From Nostoc commune NIES-4072 (lineage in GTDB: Bacteria; Cyanobacteriota; Cyanobacteriia; Cyanobacteriales; Nostocaceae), in NCBI RefSeq assembly GCF_003113895.1, contig NZ_BDUD01000001.1:1151417-1215416 (forward strand): 64,000 bases of DNA, in the 5' to 3' direction. The position numbers and the translations under genes are program-made. Of this stretch, positions 37,901 through 46,268 are shown piece by piece. The notes below the pieces were generated by a model. The model saw only the letters and a program-made list of their open reading frames with translations. It made no database searches and had not been told where the DNA came from. Numbering within the stretch: the first letter of the stretch is position 1; each line of letters starts with the position of its first letter.

Positions 37901-38131
37901 GCTATTGCTACAGGTGCTGGCGCTGGCAGTCGTCAATCTTTAGGAACAACAGTATTTGGCGGAATGTTAATTGCAACTTTTTTGAGTTTGTTTGTAGTGC
38001 CAATTTTATATATTGTTATTAAGACAACAACAGAGCGCTTTATCAAACCAAATAGGCATCAACAATTGCAAACAGAAGCAGTTTCCTTGGATGGTAAAAC
38101 TGCTGCATATTCAACAAAAGCTGAGGATTGA
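34940..38131 (+). CDS. RND multidrug efflux pump (HAE1, AcrB-like)
   Basis: 1063 aa. Starts MFVDFFIKRPIFASVSAIIILLIGLISIPSLPIARFPEI, the classical HAE1 start, with 12 membrane helices and two large periplasmic loops. The TM4 proton-relay region FGLTLASGMVVDDAIVVVEQISR holds the tandem Asp; TM10-11 carry IGLVMLIGLASKNAILIVEF with the relay Lys; GSSSGDAIKAMEQ in the second loop is also typical. It exports hydrophobic or amphipathic compounds by proton antiport. Last gene of the TetR-controlled set. Intact. Confidence 0.95.
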   Translation: MFVDFFIKRPIFASVSAIIILLIGLISIPSLPIARFPEISPTQISVTSNYSGASAEVVESGVTNILERQINGIEGLRYLTSSSSNDGTSTITATFDSSRDKDIAAVDVQNRVSVAQPQLPDSVQRTGVRVSKESSNILLAIGLFAENKEYDNTFLSNYADLYIADALKRVKGVSNVQIFGERRYAMRLWLDPSRLANRGLTTKDVANALSEQNLQVGAGRIGQEPAPEGQRYQLDVRAASRLTEPSEFEEIVLKTQDDGTLVKLKDVGKAELGAENYNTFLRFRGNDAVGLGIYQVPGSNALDVAKGVKAEMARLAPSFPPGMKYQVAFDTTSFVEESMSEVIKTLIEAVVLVVIVIFVFLQDWRTTLIPALTIPLALIGTFIFVKIFNFSINSLTLFGLTLASGMVVDDAIVVVEQISRFIQDKGINPRRAASESMRELFGAVIATSLVLMAVFVPVAFFPGTTGALYRQFALTIAFSIAISTFLALTLTPSLCGVLLRQEQQAPRWIGWLFDLINRFLEWVRSSYERSLTWMVRFKSIVIGLFIVSLGMTAWLYTTVPTAFLPDEDEGYFITIIQGPQGVSLQYTSDVMAQVEKEILPLPEVLGTFAVGGFGFSGSTANSGIIFTTLKPWAERSRPDQSVQAIIGKLQGKLLSIPEARVFPVNPPPIQGLGNFGGFVFQLQDRRGNSGLENLVQSMGKLLGQANQTPGLRAVFSTFAADTPQLLVDVDRNKAKSLQVSIDDVFSTLQTALGSQYVNDFNLQQRNYRVYIQADQQFRSNPKDIGKLYVRSQKNQMIPLSNLVTVTPTVGAQTINHYNLFRSIEINGSAAPGSSSGDAIKAMEQVAKEVLPAGYGYEWSGTALEEIDSGGLAPLIFGLGLVFVFLVLAAQYENYIDPFIILLSVPLAIFGALIAQSLRGFANDVYCQIGLVMLIGLASKNAILIVEFANQLREQGLSITKAVIEASQERLRPILMTAFSTLLGIFPLAIATGAGAGSRQSLGTTVFGGMLIATFLSLFVVPILYIVIKTTTERFIKPNRHQQLQTEAVSLDGKTAAYSTKAED

Positions 38132-38300
38132 GTCTGTATTTTTTGTAGTTAATTTAATCCAATTGTAGCGGCAGTTTATCACCCTTGCCGCTATATATTG
38201 TAAGATTTTTATTCCTATAGGAATATAGACTATATGTCTAATTTTCTGATAAAAGTAATTTGGCCAAAAATAAAGTAATGCGGTTAACAAATAATCAATC

Positions 38301-38378
38301 CCCGAATCTACTTCCATATTTGGTCTACTAGCTTTAGGCACTGGTTTAACTCTTAAAGGAAAACTAAAAAAAATTTGA
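38301..38378 (+). pseudogene. C-terminal scrap of a PEP-CTERM protein gene
   Basis: The frame after TAA 38292-38294 reads PESTSIFGLLALGTGLTLKG-KLKK then TGA 38376-38378: a PEP-CTERM sorting signal (PEP altered to PES, hydrophobic helix, basic tail) without the rest of the protein. The DNA before it, 38132-38291, is AT-rich and shows no matching ectodomain. It is a decayed remnant. Confidence 0.6.
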
Positions 38379-38443
38379 AGAAGAATCCAGGAGTCAGAAT
38401 CAATACTTTGGCTCCTTTCGACTTCGCTTAGAGAAAACTTGCT

Positions 38444-40435
38444 TTATTTCAGCAATCTCAGACCACTAAGGGTAACTAATACTGTAGAACCTTCATGCCC
38501 AATTACGCCGATGGGTAGGTTGATATTTCCTAGAAAGTTGCCCACCAAAAGCAACATAATGAAACCCAACGCTACAAATATATTCTGTTTTACTATGATT
38601 TGCGATCGCCTACCTAAATGCATCGCCACGGCAATTTTTTCTAACCTGTCTGCCATCAGTACTATATCTGCGGTTTCTAATGCCACATCGCTACCAGATA
38701 CTCCCATCGCTATGCCTACAGATGCTTGGGCTAGAGCTGGTGCATCATTAATTCCATCGCCCACCATTGCCACAGTTTGATATTCTTGCTGTAGACGGCG
38801 GATAACATCAAGCTTATCTTCTGGTAAAAGTTGAGCATATACCCGATCAATTCCTACTGCTTTGGCGACACTGTTAGCAGTTTCCTGATTATCCCCAGTT
38901 AACATGACAATTTGTTCAACTCCCAGTTTCTTTAACCGGGTAATGGTTGTGGCTGCTTGCGATCTTACTTCATCTGCGATCGCAATTACACCCATGACCT
39001 CTGCTATATTTCCCTGTGCTACCCAAACCACAGTTTTACCTTCTTGCTCCAAAGATTGAGCCATTTTTCGCAACTCTTCAGGTAAATTTGTCACATACTG
39101 CTGTATAAAAACAGCATTGCCTACAATTATTTGTTGTTCTTGAGCAATTCCCACAATTCCTTGTCCAGGTACGGCTTGCACTTGAACTGCACCAACCAAA
39201 TCCAAATCACCCTTCGGGTTCAACAGTTTCGACTCGACGGGAACCGCCTTCGCAAAGCGTCTCGCAGAGAAGACTCGAACTGTTTCACCAGCCGCCTGCA
39301 CAATTGCCTTACCAATGGGATGTTCTGAATAGGATTCCACAGTAGCGGCGGCTTTTAATACATCTGCTTGAGTGTATTCATTAACTGAAATTACCTGGAA
39401 TACCTGCACCTGCCCTGTTGTTAGAGTACCAGTTTTATCAAATGCGATCGCTCGGACTTTGCCAATTTTCTCCAACTGCGCCCCATTTTTAAACAAAATC
39501 CCTTGTCTTGCACCGTTGGCGATTCCTGAAAGTAGTGTGGGCATAATTGCGGCCATCAGCGCACAGGGAGAAGCCACCACTAGGAAAGTAAGGGCGCGAT
39601 AAATCGTCGTTTCCCAATCCCAACCCCAAAGAAACGGCGGTAAAGTTGCTAGTAATATCCCGGCTACTACAATGACTTTGGCATATCCTTTTTCAAAGCG
39701 ATCAATAAACTCTTGCGAAGGAGGAGCTTCTGTCTTTGCCTGTTCTACCAAGCGAATCACACGCTGAATTAAACTACTTTGGGCTGGTTTGTGTACCTCA
39801 ATCTGCAATGCACCATAGCCGTTGAGTGTGCCGGCAAATACTTCTTCGCCCACTGTTTTCTTTACAGGTAAAGACTCGCCTGTAATTGCAGCTTGATTAA
39901 GGGTGCTGTAACCAGATAAAATTATCCCATCAGTAGGAATTAACTCTCCGGGTTTGACGACAATTTCATTACCGACTTTTAGCTGAGTGATAGGAATTTC
40001 CTCTTCCTTACCCTGAAGCAAAACCCTTGCTGTATCTGGTGTCAAACTCATCAAACTCCTGATACTCCGCTCAGTTCGTTGCATGGCGTAGCCTTCTAGT
40101 GCGCCACTGATGGCAAAGATCAGAATCAAGATTGCCCCATCAATAATGAGATGATATTCTCTTCGCCATAAGCCGAGACTAGCAGCACCAATGGCGGCGA
40201 CAATCATCAGCAAATCTACATCAAGTTCTTTTTCTTTGAAGAGGGTAGTTAATCCTTCCCGCGCACTTTCGTAACCACCAATTACATAAGCAGCTGGTAG
40301 CAGCAGGAATGCTAATCCCAACCAACCCAGATGCAAGGCGAACCATCCGAGAAATAATAGGAATCCACACAAAAGGGCGGCTACGGAATCTGCGTGTTCT
40401 CTGGTGAATTGGCCCAAACGTTGGGGGTAGAGCAT
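38444..40435 (-). CDS. coaT: P1B-4-type cobalt (heavy metal) export ATPase CoaT
   Basis: 663 aa, no N-terminal metal-binding domain. P-type hallmarks: TGES (AAITGESLPVKK), phosphorylation loop DKTGTLTTG, MLTGDN, VGDGINDAPALAQ. The TM6 motif is SPC (VVASPCALMAA) and TM8 has HEGST (GVIGHEGSTVLVTLSGLRLLK), the pair that defines P1B-4 pumps for Co and related ions, as in Synechocystis CoaT. Residues about 384-412 (VFSARRFAKAVPVESKLLNPKGDLDL) in the nucleotide-binding domain are encoded by a dispersed repeat (39200-39285). Its sensor CoaR is encoded 2.4 kb upstream on the other strand. Confidence 0.88.
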   Translation of the reverse strand: MLYPQRLGQFTREHADSVAALLCGFLLFLGWFALHLGWLGLAFLLLPAAYVIGGYESAREGLTTLFKEKELDVDLLMIVAAIGAASLGLWRREYHLIIDGAILILIFAISGALEGYAMQRTERSIRSLMSLTPDTARVLLQGKEEEIPITQLKVGNEIVVKPGELIPTDGIILSGYSTLNQAAITGESLPVKKTVGEEVFAGTLNGYGALQIEVHKPAQSSLIQRVIRLVEQAKTEAPPSQEFIDRFEKGYAKVIVVAGILLATLPPFLWGWDWETTIYRALTFLVVASPCALMAAIMPTLLSGIANGARQGILFKNGAQLEKIGKVRAIAFDKTGTLTTGQVQVFQVISVNEYTQADVLKAAATVESYSEHPIGKAIVQAAGETVRVFSARRFAKAVPVESKLLNPKGDLDLVGAVQVQAVPGQGIVGIAQEQQIIVGNAVFIQQYVTNLPEELRKMAQSLEQEGKTVVWVAQGNIAEVMGVIAIADEVRSQAATTITRLKKLGVEQIVMLTGDNQETANSVAKAVGIDRVYAQLLPEDKLDVIRRLQQEYQTVAMVGDGINDAPALAQASVGIAMGVSGSDVALETADIVLMADRLEKIAVAMHLGRRSQIIVKQNIFVALGFIMLLLVGNFLGNINLPIGVIGHEGSTVLVTLSGLRLLK

Positions 40436-40466
40436 GAGAGGTGAATTAATAAGGACTCTCTTAGGC

Positions 40467-40504
40467 TAAACCTTGACATTGATGTTAATGTCAAGGTTTA
40501 TAAT
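40467..40504. promoter_or_regulatory. Perfect dyad and MerR-type promoter between coaT and the methyltransferase gene
   Basis: TAAACCTTGACATT (40467-40480), six bases, AATGTCAAGGTTTA (40487-40500): perfect 14-bp arms. Plus strand: -35 TTGACA 40473-40478, spacer of 20 bp, -10 TATAAT 40499-40504. Minus strand: TTGACA, 20 bp, TAGCCT. A 20-bp spacer with the dyad between the boxes is typical of promoters untwisted by MerR-family activators such as CoaR. The minus-strand promoter serves coaT; the plus-strand one reads into the methyltransferase-nuclease gene. Confidence 0.75.
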
Positions 40505-40575
40505 TAAAAACTTAGAGAAGGCAAAGGTTCTAAGTTTAAATGTAAGTAGAATAATTTTGTAAATTTGAAAAAAAG

Positions 40576-42741
40576 GTGATTAATAATCAATTAATATCTA
40601 TTGCTCTATTTGCAGGAGCTTTTGGTCTAGATTTAGGTATAGAAGAAGCAGGTTTTTATACTGTTAGTGTAGTTGAAATAGATGCTGATGCAACAAAAAC
40701 TATTGTTCTGAACCGCCCCTATCTTTCTGAAAGTGCTGTACCACGGGATATTAGACAGGTGTCAGCACAAATATTGCTGGAAGAAGGAGGGCGTGTTTTA
40801 AAACTTGGTAGACCTCTTTTACCTGGGGAAGTAGACCTAATAACAGGAGGGCCGCCCTGTCAACCATTTAGCACAGCAGGAAAGCGTGGTTCTGTTATAG
40901 ATCCACGAGGAAGTTTATTTATGGACTTCATTCGTATTGTTCAAGAAATTCAACCTCGCTTTTTTTTAATGGAAAACGTCAAAGGATTACTTTCATCGCC
41001 TATTCGGCATAGACCTCATAATAAAAGAGGTGCAGGATATCCTCCTTTAGAAGCAGATGAAATGGAGGGTGCAGCTCTTCAGGCTGTACTAACTGAAATG
41101 AAAGCAATTGGTTATAAAGTTGCTCCTAGTCTGGTAGAGGCTGCTGATTATGGTGTACCACAAACGAGAGCAAGAGTAATATTTATTGGTTCACAAAAGA
41201 GTGAAATTATAAGTTTGCCTAAACCTACTCATGATAGAAATGGCTTAAAAGGAGTTCCGATATGGCTAACTCTTAGAGATGCTCTTGTTAATTTATCTGA
41301 CCCAAAACCAGAATATGTTCCTTATTCCAAACAACGTCTAAAATATATTTCCTTATTAAAAGAAGGTCAAAATTGGAAACATTTGCCAGATGAATTAAAG
41401 CCTGAAGCAATGGGAGGTGCTTACAAATCTGGAGGTGGGAAGGTTGGATTTTATAGAAGATTATCTTGGGATAAACCCTCTCCTACTGTGACAGCAAGCC
41501 CCCATCAAAAAGCTACAGATATGTGTCATCCAGTTGAATTACGACCTCTCAGCATACGCGAATATGCAAGAATTCAAACCTTTCCTGATAATTGGGTATT
41601 TTATGGTTCTGTAGCATCTAGATATAAACAAATAGGTAATTCTGTTCCAGTTAAATTAGCTTATGCTATAGGCAAACACTTATATAAATTAATTAAAGAT
41701 GAGAAATTACAATCAACAAATTATGAACAAATTTCATTTTTTGAATTTGAACAGTTCAAAAACTTAATCGAATTAAAACAAGGAAAAGATAAAGTGTCAG
41801 AACAATTTCATGAAATGTTAGCCTACGCACTGAAAAATGAGGTAGATTTTACACCTAAAAAAGCACGTTCTCTAGCTTCATACTTTGCAGATATAACAGA
41901 TTTTTTGGAAGCTAAAGAAGAAAATATCAAAAACCTCAAAAGCATATCAGGTAAAAATGTTTTAAAGTTAACAGATGAAGAAATTATAAAATTGTCTTTA
42001 TATAAAAAATCAGGTTTTTTATCAGCAGAGCTTACTGTAGCCGAAAATTATTTAGCAGTTATTAGTAGAGTATTCACTCAAAAACAATTAGATATGGTTA
42101 GAAGTTTATCTTTAAAGCATTTAAATCCTAACCCGTTTTTAATTAGAGCGCTTAATTTAGATACTCCAGACGAAGTTGTGAGATTAAATGTTTACATGGC
42201 AGCTACTAGGTCAATTGTTACATCTATGGGATTCTTTATAGAAGACCTGTTAGTTACCAGTTCTGACACTGTTGAAAAAGCTCCTAAGAAATCAGGATGG
42301 GATTTAGTTAAAACTAGCGGTGATGGAGAGAAAAGTTGGCTGCAAATAAAAAGTGGCCCTAACAATATGGATAAAGACCAAGTAGTTTACTGGGCTGAAA
42401 AAATTCAAGATAAGGTGAAAGAAGGAGATAAAGCCTATATAGGATTTACTTATGGTAAAAGAACAACTAGAACAGTGACAATTGGTCTCTTAAAACAAAT
42501 ACTACCTGATTGGGAAATGCAAACTTTGATTGGTAAAGAACTTTGGAATTTCTTGAGTGAAGACCCAGATTACAGTTCTAAATTATTTGAAGTTTTACGT
42601 AAATCAGCACATCAAGTACTTCATCAAAATTCTCTTTCTGAAGAGATAGATAGTTGTGCAACGAGAGTAACTGATGAATTTATCCAAGAGTTTGGAGATG
42701 GTGTTCAGGGGGTGTCGAATTACATTAATAGTATTTTTTGA
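40576..42741 (+). CDS. C5-cytosine DNA methyltransferase fused to a C-terminal nuclease-like domain
   Basis: 721 aa. Residues 1-375 form a complete C5-cytosine methyltransferase: motif I ALFAGAFGLDLGIEEAG, motif IV GGPPCQPFS (catalytic C95), motif VI ENV (133-135), motif VIII QTRARVIF, and motif X with IGNSVPVKLAYAIG. A helical region of about 190 residues follows. The end (about 570-720) has SGWDLVK, D576, and LQIKSGP with Q590-x-K592, a PD-(D/E)xK-like arrangement with an (E/Q)xK variant, suggesting a restriction nuclease. The start is GTG 40576, since TAA 40552 closes the frame. The gene is AT-rich and free of HIP1 sites, unlike its neighbours, which points to recent transfer. Confidence 0.85.
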   Translation: MINNQLISIALFAGAFGLDLGIEEAGFYTVSVVEIDADATKTIVLNRPYLSESAVPRDIRQVSAQILLEEGGRVLKLGRPLLPGEVDLITGGPPCQPFSTAGKRGSVIDPRGSLFMDFIRIVQEIQPRFFLMENVKGLLSSPIRHRPHNKRGAGYPPLEADEMEGAALQAVLTEMKAIGYKVAPSLVEAADYGVPQTRARVIFIGSQKSEIISLPKPTHDRNGLKGVPIWLTLRDALVNLSDPKPEYVPYSKQRLKYISLLKEGQNWKHLPDELKPEAMGGAYKSGGGKVGFYRRLSWDKPSPTVTASPHQKATDMCHPVELRPLSIREYARIQTFPDNWVFYGSVASRYKQIGNSVPVKLAYAIGKHLYKLIKDEKLQSTNYEQISFFEFEQFKNLIELKQGKDKVSEQFHEMLAYALKNEVDFTPKKARSLASYFADITDFLEAKEENIKNLKSISGKNVLKLTDEEIIKLSLYKKSGFLSAELTVAENYLAVISRVFTQKQLDMVRSLSLKHLNPNPFLIRALNLDTPDEVVRLNVYMAATRSIVTSMGFFIEDLLVTSSDTVEKAPKKSGWDLVKTSGDGEKSWLQIKSGPNNMDKDQVVYWAEKIQDKVKEGDKAYIGFTYGKRTTRTVTIGLLKQILPDWEMQTLIGKELWNFLSEDPDYSSKLFEVLRKSAHQVLHQNSLSEEIDSCATRVTDEFIQEFGDGVQGVSNYINSIF

Positions 42742-42863
42742 AGCTAAAGTTTAAATAGTAATAGCTAGTATCATTATGAAAAAGTATACAAAGTAAAATC
42801 ATAAAAAACTTGATTTTCTAGATGTCTACTAACTTAAGGACTCCATCTTAATATCCTAAATTT

Positions 42864-43988
42864 GTGGAAATCAAAAGTAGCGATCTGACAATTAAGCAAT
42901 TAACGCACTTGGTAGGCGGCGGTTTAACTCCGCGCATGGTGCGCCATTACCATCAATTGGGGCTGTTACCGCAACCAGTGCGATCGCCTAGCAATTACCG
43001 TCTCTACACCAAAAAAGATGTTCTGCGTTTGCAACGGATTGTAGCACTTAAGCAGCAAGGGTTTCAGCTAAACCATATCCGCAATATTTTGGAGGTGGAA
43101 CCAGAGGCTGACACAACTATTAACTTGATGGGACAACTCCAGCAGCAATATCGAGCGGTGATGCAACAAATTTCTCAACTGCGACAAACTGCATCAGCAT
43201 TAGAAGGATTATTGGGGCGCGATCGCCATTGTCAAATTATGCAGGCGGAAGTTTTGGCGCAACTCAAGTTACTTGATGTCGAAACTCAAGCTGGATTGGG
43301 GGGATTGGAAAATCTCTGGAGTGGCTTAGATGCAGAAATTCATACGCACTCGGAAGCTTTTTCAGAATCGCTACAACGCTTACTACCTGATTTATCTCAC
43401 CGTTCGGAAATTGAGCAACACTTAATTTCTCAGTTGGTTTTGGCTTGTGGCGATGTGAGTTTAGTGTCCTTTATTAAATTGAGTCCAGGTGCGATCGCAG
43501 CTAGTCGAAAAGCTTTATCTTCAAATTGTCAAATTGTTGTCGATACCCAAACGGTTGCTGCTGCTTTGGATCAAACCCGATTACTTCACTTGGGATGCCA
43601 CATTGAAACCTTGATTGATAATCCCCATATTACCACCGCCACAGAAGCAGAAGTTGCTTTTTGGGAGCATCGAGAATGGCGAGAAAAATTGCAGCAAGTA
43701 AGTAAGGGTTGTGTCCTAGTAGTTGGTTATGCTCCCTCGGCTCTTGTAGAAGTTTGTGAGGCGATTAGCAACCAGAAAATTCAGCCTGCATTAGTAATAG
43801 CAATGCCCATTGGCTTTAGCCATGCTCCCGCAGCCAAGCGACAACTGATGCAACAAGAGATACCTTTTATTACAGTTGCAGGCACTTTGGGAGGTGGCGC
43901 TTTAGCTGCTACTGCTCTGAATGCCTTGGTGGAGTCATTGATTGATAAACCAGATTGTCATTGTTATCTCAATCAAAGTAATTCATAG
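42864..43988 (+). CDS. coaR: Cobalt-sensing MerR-type activator CoaR
   Basis: 374 aa, GTG start. N-terminal MerR helix-turn-helix with wing (TIKQLTHLVGGGLTPRMVRHYHQLGLLP, SNYRLYTKKDVLRLQRIVALKQQGF) and a coiled coil, then a precorrin-8X-methylmutase-like (CbiC) domain from about residue 185 (SQLVLACGDVSLVSFIKLSPGAI; VIAMPIGFSHAPAAKRQL), ending in the metal motif C365-H366-C367. This fusion and CHC end are those of Synechocystis CoaR, which activates coaT when cobalt is high. In that organism the genes are divergent neighbours; here another gene lies between. Confidence 0.92.
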   Translation: MEIKSSDLTIKQLTHLVGGGLTPRMVRHYHQLGLLPQPVRSPSNYRLYTKKDVLRLQRIVALKQQGFQLNHIRNILEVEPEADTTINLMGQLQQQYRAVMQQISQLRQTASALEGLLGRDRHCQIMQAEVLAQLKLLDVETQAGLGGLENLWSGLDAEIHTHSEAFSESLQRLLPDLSHRSEIEQHLISQLVLACGDVSLVSFIKLSPGAIAASRKALSSNCQIVVDTQTVAAALDQTRLLHLGCHIETLIDNPHITTATEAEVAFWEHREWREKLQQVSKGCVLVVGYAPSALVEVCEAISNQKIQPALVIAMPIGFSHAPAAKRQLMQQEIPFITVAGTLGGGALAATALNALVESLIDKPDCHCYLNQSNS

Positions 43989-44013
43989 GATAAATTATCA
44001 GTTTTTAGTAGCT

Positions 44014-45645
44014 CTAATCTTGCTGTTTTTGATAAAGAACATAAGATTTATTACGGTAAGCAACTGGCAGATATAGCTGATGTTGAATGCGAGTTACTAA
44101 ATAGGAAGCGTGATATTTTCTGATTAGTGCCTTAGCCTGGTCAGTTGTCAAATTATTGTAGCCGTCTGTAAGTAGTTTTTCATTAAATTTAGTTAATGGA
44201 TCGACCCCGTTAAAGTTACCACTCAAGTCGCGCATACGTGAAAACCATTCTAGTGTCCCAGCTTTAGTCTGAGCCATGAGTTTATATTTAGCAATGGTTG
44301 GACGCTCTGTCAGCCAGATGAAGTTAGCAAATTCAACCGGGGGGGATATGAATATGGCATTTTTTGAGGTGTTTTTTCGCACCCAAGCAGCCATATCTTT
44401 CCACTGCGGATCTACCTCCTGCACTTCGTTAGGAAAATTAAGTGTGGACTGAAAATATTTCTGAAAGTTATGGAATCCTTTGACAATGCTTATACTCAGT
44501 GCCAGACTACATAAAAATAACAACACTTTTTGTTGTTTTCTACTTGTGAAGATTTGATCCAAAGCACAGACAAACAAAAAGCAGGCATTGAGGTGCAACA
44601 TTACGTCACCTACGCGGAAAAGGTAATACTGTAGCAAGCTTCCTTGAGAGTCGAATGGAGCAATGATTACTCCTAGTAAATATGGGATTAGACTGATCAG
44701 CGTGAACTCAAATAGTCCTATACGAGCTTCGTACTGTTGAAACTCTTGAGATAGCGCTTTCGTTGGACGATTGAACCAAAGGAAGCCAGCACTGCTCACA
44801 AGCATTACAAGAAAAAATATAGGAGTTACCCACCAATGTGCAGGCCATGATAAGGGATTCAGATGGTGGGGCATCCTAAGAAAGACATATATATAAGAAA
44901 TCGGTATGGGGCTTATAGGGGTTGGATTGGACAACTCTTCGATTATCGCTTTTAGACCAAATACACTTGCTATCAGGTATAACGGAACAATAAACCCCAA
45001 TTCTCGCATACTAGGAAAACGGGTTTTTCGTCTTAAAATCACCCACCCTAGTACAAACAGACTTGTATAACCGCCTACCAAAACATGGAATGAAGTTCCT
45101 AGCCCTAACAGAAAAGCCGTCAGGCGATAACGTTTCCTTAGCATGAACGCTATGGCCAACAAGACCATAGCATAAGCAAATATTTTTGTTTCTAGCGCTC
45201 CTATGATCCTTTCCCCAGCAGCAACACCTTGATTTCCTGAGAGGAACATTGCAACCGCCAACATCAGCAATAGCAAATTCAATCCTAGTTTTCGACCTAT
45301 GAGTACTAGTCCCCAAGTTATCAAGCTATAGCAAAATAACCGTCCTATTATCGAACTAGCCAGAAACCCCAATTTTCCTATAATCCAGCCAAATAAAGTT
45401 TGGAACAACACTCGATAAACAGGTGGTTGGTTAACAGACCAATCTCCCGGAACCCAGCTAGGATCGGCAAACTGTCTTGCTAAAGGTAGAGCGTCAATAT
45501 CATTTCTTGCCATGATATCAAAGAACAATTCCTTCAGACAGATTAATGCCAAGACTGCGATGATTTCTAATACTAGCCAAGCCGAATCTGCCAAAGCTGA
45601 TTTTTTGTGTAGATTCTGTTGACTCATCTCTGGCAATTTCAACAT
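44014..45645 (-). CDS. Polytopic membrane protein, DUF6798-like
   Basis: 543 aa with about 10-11 hydrophobic helices and a C-terminal soluble domain of roughly 130 residues (from about 410: VDPQWKDMAAWVRKNTSKNAIFISPP). The early lumenal loop NDIDALPLARQFADPSWVPGDW and the FLRMPHHLNPLSWPAHWW block occur in a cyanobacterial/proteobacterial family of uncharacterised GT-C-like membrane proteins. A lipid-linked sugar transferase is possible but unproven. ATG 45645 or 45627 can start it. It runs towards coaR with a 25-base gap. Confidence 0.7.
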   Translation of the reverse strand: MLKLPEMSQQNLHKKSALADSAWLVLEIIAVLALICLKELFFDIMARNDIDALPLARQFADPSWVPGDWSVNQPPVYRVLFQTLFGWIIGKLGFLASSIIGRLFCYSLITWGLVLIGRKLGLNLLLLMLAVAMFLSGNQGVAAGERIIGALETKIFAYAMVLLAIAFMLRKRYRLTAFLLGLGTSFHVLVGGYTSLFVLGWVILRRKTRFPSMRELGFIVPLYLIASVFGLKAIIEELSNPTPISPIPISYIYVFLRMPHHLNPLSWPAHWWVTPIFFLVMLVSSAGFLWFNRPTKALSQEFQQYEARIGLFEFTLISLIPYLLGVIIAPFDSQGSLLQYYLFRVGDVMLHLNACFLFVCALDQIFTSRKQQKVLLFLCSLALSISIVKGFHNFQKYFQSTLNFPNEVQEVDPQWKDMAAWVRKNTSKNAIFISPPVEFANFIWLTERPTIAKYKLMAQTKAGTLEWFSRMRDLSGNFNGVDPLTKFNEKLLTDGYNNLTTDQAKALIRKYHASYLVTRIQHQLYLPVAYRNKSYVLYQKQQD

Positions 45646-46268
45646 CTTAAAAAGACCTAAATTGTATAATTATTACACTACTTAAGTAAAGTTAAGTAAA
45701 GCTTAAACTCGTGAACAGTCAACAGTTATCAAGCGTATAGTAGGGAGCTTAAAACAGTTATCAGTTAATTGTTTACTGATATAGTGGGTTACTTAAGCCC
45801 AATTATCTTAACTAATAACTGTTGAATTTGATACCAAACAACATATTTAATCTATTTATAGCGGTATCTCGTTTCAATGGATACTGAGTAGGGACACGGC
45901 AATACCGAGTCTTTGTGAGTATGTGTGTTAATTGGTGGTTAATTATTTCTCTGTACCTTACTCATGTGGGAATCGCTATATACTATCTTTATTATTTACT
46001 TAGCTAATTTTTCAAGCATGACCATCATTCAGTAATACGTAATTAAAGTATATACAATAACATGCAAGCACAAAATTTAGTTAAATAAATTTTGTCCAGC
46101 AAAGTAAAAAGAGTTAAAGTCAGACAAGGTATATAGTGACATAAATATTTACAATAACTGATAAGAAATATAACAGGGATGTATAATTAGCGCGTCTCCT
46201 GCATAATCCATAAAAAGATAATGATTAAGGCTGGCAGGCTTTCTATTTTTTACTTTAATAAGAGGCAT
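45646..46268. other. Intergenic region between divergent genes, with degenerate MITE
   Basis: TATAGCGGTA at 45857-45866 and AATCGCTATA at 45971-45980 form imperfect terminal inverted repeats (8 of 10) of a possible 124-bp MITE remnant. Elsewhere AT-rich promoter DNA, with repeated AACTGTT/CAGTTAT words at 45715-45835. No gene. Confidence 0.4.

Noticed and set aside
40576..42741. Reading the methyltransferase as an orphan Dcm-like enzyme only
   Set aside because: Bacterial C5 methylases end near residue 330-420; the further 340 residues with a QIK motif need a second domain.
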